Shown here piece by piece: positions 60,849-64,000 of a stretch of DNA of 64,000 nt. A program made the position numbers and the translations under genes. Origin of the DNA: G963676655 sp963676655 (GTDB lineage Bacteria > Verrucomicrobiota > Lentisphaeria > Victivallales > Victivallaceae). The stretch is from positions 3,844,001-3,908,000 of the forward strand of contig CAXXKX010000003.1 in assembly GCA_963676655.2 (NCBI GenBank), in the 5' to 3' direction. Each line of letters starts with the position of its first letter. Position 1 is the first letter of the stretch. The notes under the pieces are model-generated. The model had not been told where the DNA came from and ran no database searches. It worked only from the letters and a program-made list of their open reading frames with translations.

Positions 60849-63263
60849 TTATTCGGACGGGTATAAAGTGGATATTTCGCTTTGCCCGTCTTTTATTTTC
60901 ACAGTTCCCCAGGAATATCCCGTACTCCAGAAATATGTGCCGTCTGCCGCTGAGAATTCCATGGTTCCGTTTACTGCGGAATATTGAAAGCCGGTTAATG
61001 CGTTGATCGCGGCCCAGGCGGCCATTGCCCGGGCGTAATGATGCCCGCACTCAGCCTCGTCAAACGGGTTGCGTTTTGCCCCGTCGTAGCGATTGCGGAT
61101 ATCCGAGATCGCTTTTATTCCTTCTTCGGTCATTCCTTCATAAATCATGTGGATGGCCGCAGTGTATTCGAAACCGGTCATCACCTCGGCGTAGTAAGGA
61201 AATGGAACCTTGTGGCGCTTTTCTTCCGGATAACCGGCCATCAGCAGGGCCGACTCATCGCCTGTTACGAAGTTGCGCATTGGATTGAAGTGATTACGGA
61301 AATTATCCAGGTAGTTGTATTTCAGGATCGCCTGCAAAGTTTTCTTGATATTTTCTTTATTCGTCAGGTGCCCCAGTCCGAGAATATGCGCGGTATACTG
61401 TCCGACCAGTTGGTCGACTAAACAGCCGGAGCCGAGTTGATAATCGGGGCTGAGTCGCTCTCCTTCTCTCAAAGAACGCAGTTGTAATCCCGGCAGGATA
61501 TTTGCTCCGGGAGCTTCGATGATATGTTCGTAATATTCCCCGTTGAACATTACTTCATTTGCTTTGTTCGACCCGTTGTCGAACAGCCTGCGGCACTCAG
61601 CGGCAAAGTTTTTTTCTCCTAAGTAAGAGGCCATTTCTTCCGCCGCACGAAGCGCCCCCAGATACCAGAACGTCATTTGCGGGTTCGGACCGTAATAATC
61701 TACGTCCATGGTATTGTGCTGACAGCCCTCCATGATACCATCCCGGTCCGCGTCCCAGCCGCCTTTCAGCCAACAGAATTCAAGAGCCTTGCGGACGTGC
61801 GGCCATAATTGTTTCAGCCAGGCGTCATCTCCGCTCAACTGCCACTCTCGATACATTTTCATTATGCAGCCCATTTGCCCGTCCGCAGCGGCAATTCCAT
61901 GGTCCTGTCCGTATTTCAGCGGCAAATTTACCCGGAAAGACATCAGTCCGTTATCTGCCGTGGCATGTTCAAATTCAATTTCACGCATACATTTTGCCAA
62001 ATCCCCGAAAAGGAACGCGGTTGAATGTTCATAGTTCCATACGTGGGTGCATGAACCGTGACAACAGCCGCCGCAGTCACATGCTCCTTCAAAGCCGTAA
62101 AAACGGCCGTCCCTGCTGCGAAAACATGTTTCGGACCGGAGTGTGCTCAGATTGAACAGAGCTGCTTCCTTGACTGCGGCAGGCAGGTCGCTGGAACAGA
62201 ATGACTCGACGAATTGCACCGTGGTTTTTTCGAGTTCCGGCAGTTGCGGAACAAGCTTTTGGGCCGCATCCATCGCGTCGGCATATTTAGTGCAATAATA
62301 GTTGCCGATTACATCCTCCGGCTCGTCATGCGGAGTCCAACTGATGCGGTTCGGAAAATGCCAGGTCAGAAAAAAATTTATCTCCTTCCGGCTGCCGGGC
62401 GGAAGTTCTATTTTCACGCAAAGGTTGGCCATCGGCAGTAAATCTCCCTCGCCTTCGGAATCGGCAACGTCGCCGCATTCCAGGAGTCGATCCCAGGATT
62501 CCAGCCGGGTGGTGTTCCATATTTTGTTGACGATTCTGGTTGCTGTCGTTATTTCGCCCGGAGAGTCGGAGCAAAATGCGAATGACCCGTTTGAAATATC
62601 CGTGGAGTCCAATCCCTTGACTGTTTGTTGAATGCCGCGCAAGTTGTTTGTTCTGAAAACTTCATTGATTGCTTCAGCCCCATCCGGGAGGGGCTCGTTC
62701 AACGGCCGTCCGGCAAAATTGATCATTGAAGCGCAGATTGAGACGGACATTGCTTCTTCCGTCGGATTTTTGACCAGCCAGCGCATCACTGCTACCGGCA
62801 GCCCGCTGTTTTCCGAGTCTGCCGGGATTAGCGGATTATAGGCTTGAAGTGTGACCCCGGGTGCGAAAGTCTCATCAAAATACTCCACTTGGGCCAGTGG
62901 ATAGGCTGTATTGAACCGGCACTCCCGAAAGCGCGGCAATCCATTATTGGGGATCGGACAGCCGAAATGTCCCTCATATTCCTCCGGCAGTAATGGCCCC
63001 TCCAGCAATTTTGCGTTACGCTTTCCCGATGCCGTTTGATATTGCATTGTAAAGGAGGGGCAGAATATATGATTCCCCGGCCTGCTTGCAGGAATGAATT
63101 TTTTCGCCGGCTTGTTCATCAGTTCCCAGTCCACCAGGCCGCCGCGGCCGCTCAGCGAGATGGTCCCGGTTCCGATACCGCCTATTGGCATCGCGATTCT
63201 GCGCAAACATTCACCGGAGTAACTTTTTAATACCGGCCAGCCGTTCAGTTTTTGGTATTTCAT
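60849..63263 (-). CDS. GH116-type glycosidase (GBA2-like)
   Basis: An 804-residue protein with the two-domain layout of GH116, the family of non-lysosomal glucosylceramidase and bacterial beta-glucosidases. The N-terminal beta-sandwich opens MPIGGIGTGTISLSGRGGL, a hallmark. The (alpha/alpha)6 catalytic domain has THVWNYEHSTAFLF, where the nucleophile Glu is expected, and GIMEGCQHNTMDVDYYGPNP, where the acid/base Asp is expected, by comparison with characterised GH116 enzymes. A Cys-rich stretch, ACDCGGCCHGSC, precedes the first of these. No signal peptide, so it is probably cytoplasmic. The divergent AraC-type gene may regulate it. Confidence 0.88.
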   Translation of the reverse strand: MKYQKLNGWPVLKSYSGECLRRIAMPIGGIGTGTISLSGRGGLVDWELMNKPAKKFIPASRPGNHIFCPSFTMQYQTASGKRNAKLLEGPLLPEEYEGHFGCPIPNNGLPRFRECRFNTAYPLAQVEYFDETFAPGVTLQAYNPLIPADSENSGLPVAVMRWLVKNPTEEAMSVSICASMINFAGRPLNEPLPDGAEAINEVFRTNNLRGIQQTVKGLDSTDISNGSFAFCSDSPGEITTATRIVNKIWNTTRLESWDRLLECGDVADSEGEGDLLPMANLCVKIELPPGSRKEINFFLTWHFPNRISWTPHDEPEDVIGNYYCTKYADAMDAAQKLVPQLPELEKTTVQFVESFCSSDLPAAVKEAALFNLSTLRSETCFRSRDGRFYGFEGACDCGGCCHGSCTHVWNYEHSTAFLFGDLAKCMREIEFEHATADNGLMSFRVNLPLKYGQDHGIAAADGQMGCIMKMYREWQLSGDDAWLKQLWPHVRKALEFCWLKGGWDADRDGIMEGCQHNTMDVDYYGPNPQMTFWYLGALRAAEEMASYLGEKNFAAECRRLFDNGSNKANEVMFNGEYYEHIIEAPGANILPGLQLRSLREGERLSPDYQLGSGCLVDQLVGQYTAHILGLGHLTNKENIKKTLQAILKYNYLDNFRNHFNPMRNFVTGDESALLMAGYPEEKRHKVPFPYYAEVMTGFEYTAAIHMIYEGMTEEGIKAISDIRNRYDGAKRNPFDEAECGHHYARAMAAWAAINALTGFQYSAVNGTMEFSAADGTYFWSTGYSWGTVKIKDGQSEISTLYPSE

Positions 63264-63321
63264 AATATTTCCCTTAAATTTAGTGATTTTAAATTCTTGC
63301 TTTTATAACTTTATGTTGTTC

Positions 63322-63350
63322 TTGTCAAAAATACATTAATATGTTATATT
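63322..63350 (+). promoter_or_regulatory. Promoter of the AraC-type gene
   Basis: TTGTCA (63322-63327) and TATATT (63345-63350), 17 bp apart, 57 bp upstream of ATG 63408. Confidence 0.6.
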
Positions 63351-63407
63351 ATATATGTATTTTGAGTTTAAAACAATGTTATTTTACTGGAAATAGTTTG
63401 TACTTTT

Positions 63408-64000
63408 ATGGGATTTGAAGCATTTAAGCATAATGATGGTTTTATCAGGATAAGCAGGATGCTTAACCTGGTGATCAGTGTGCCGGCGGCGGGTCGCTTT
63501 TCCTGGAAAGGGCGCAATCGCTTGCCTGAAAACCGACTCTTTGTCGTTACCGGGCCGCGGCATCGGCAAGGCGGCATAATCATAAATCATTCTGATAATG
63601 GTAGCAAACATATTCTTGAAGCCGGTTACACCTATTTTATGCCTCGGGACCTGGATCTTGAATTCGAGTTTGCTCCCGGTTTTGAGCTGGGTGCATTTCA
63701 CTTTTCGCTGGAGTTGTTCAGCGGCTGGGATGTTTTTGCCGGATACCGGGAATGTCGCAGATTAAAAAGTCAACCTGACCTGTCACGGGAATTCATGACT
63801 TTAATGTATGCGGATGATATTCGTTTCGATCATGCTATTGGCCTGCACGGGATTTGCTTCCGGCTGATTGCGCCTTTTTGTCCGGAGGATATTGAAGATG
63901 TTCAAAAGGCTTATCTGCTGCGGGAGCGTTATGGTCGGATGCTTGAGTATATTCGTAACCATGCTGATGCGCGTACCGGGATTGAGGAACTTGCCGAAGT
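63408..64000 (+). CDS. AraC-family regulator, partial (cut by the window end)
   Basis: The open frame runs from ATG 63408 off the window, giving ~197 residues. It starts MGFEAFKHNDGFIRISRML. An N-terminal beta-rich sensing region has HFSLELFSGWDVFAGYRE. A linker follows, and the window ends in LEYIRNHADARTGIEELAE, which matches the opening of the AraC double helix-turn-helix. It is divergent from the GH116-type gene, with a 144-bp gap, so it is a likely regulator of that gene, sensing a sugar. The ribosome-binding site is weak. Confidence 0.8.
   Translation, partial: MGFEAFKHNDGFIRISRMLNLVISVPAAGRFSWKGRNRLPENRLFVVTGPRHRQGGIIINHSDNGSKHILEAGYTYFMPRDLDLEFEFAPGFELGAFHFSLELFSGWDVFAGYRECRRLKSQPDLSREFMTLMYADDIRFDHAIGLHGICFRLIAPFCPEDIEDVQKAYLLRERYGRMLEYIRNHADARTGIEELAE

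Noticed and set aside
1..64000. tRNA genes, rRNA and CRISPR arrays
   Set aside because: No T-loop-like TTCGAATC context in a cloverleaf, no rRNA-like stretch and no regularly spaced repeats were seen by eye; a covariance scan would be the decisive test.

Overview
The window looks like a chromosomal segment of a Lentisphaerota/Victivallales-type bacterium (PVC superphylum). This is inferred from gene content only: a prepilin-like protein with an H-X9-DG motif, a GntR domain fused to a solute-binding domain, a Cys-type sulfatase, a GH116-type enzyme, a URO-D-family enzyme paired with a LacI repressor, and RAYT-type transposases. No rRNA or tRNA was found. One structured RNA gene is clear: the 4.5S/SRP RNA between accD and rph.

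Layout. 1-8 kb is an accessory block: two paralogous small membrane proteins bracket a GntR/solute-binding regulator, a pseudopilin-like protein and a large secreted glycoside-hydrolase-like protein, and a ~100-bp imperfect inverted repeat lies at both outer edges. 8-9 kb holds a RAYT-like transposase. 9-16.8 kb runs sulfatase-comF-accD-ffs-rph-dnaX, a convergent D-2-hydroxyacid dehydrogenase and an unannotated 34-codon basic protein with a terminator. 16.9-18.8 kb is a group IIC intron inserted directly after that terminator. 18.8-33.6 kb is mostly housekeeping: alr, ppdK, dnaE, a GT39-like membrane protein, an esterase-like hydrolase, a polysaccharide deacetylase, tsaD and a phosphoglycolate-phosphatase-like HAD protein. 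33.6-35.8 kb is a LacI-controlled URO-D operon whose operator overlaps the promoter. 36-44.7 kb carries lon, a LolA-like protein, lipoproteins, comEC, a GT4 enzyme and a second RAYT. 44.7-45.5 kb is a slipin.

45.8-54.1 kb is an exopolysaccharide operon behind a consensus sigma70-type promoter: a three-part sugar-transferase-like fusion, a free-standing nucleotidyltransferase-fold protein, a Wzc-like chain-length/tyrosine-kinase-like protein, a Wza-like exporter and an O-antigen polymerase/ligase gene broken by a degenerate IS3-family element. An acyltransferase-3 gene follows in convergent orientation. 54.3-59.6 kb (minus strand) holds acyltransferase, isochorismatase-like hydrolase, sugar-phosphate isomerase-like protein, argS and manA. 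59.6-60.4 kb is a gene-free, hairpin-rich stretch. The window ends with a small secreted protein, a GH116-type enzyme and a divergent AraC-type regulator cut by the window edge.

The observations most worth following are the inverted repeat and paralog pair framing 0.2-7.9 kb; the promoter shared by both RAYT genes together with a dispersed CCGTCTGA repeat; the group IIC intron that supplies the stop codon of the opposing gene; the fused nucleotidyltransferase/left-handed-helix/sugar-transferase protein and its nucleotidyltransferase partner; and the structured intergenic region near 60.0-60.3 kb. All family assignments rest on motif recognition by eye, with no database search.
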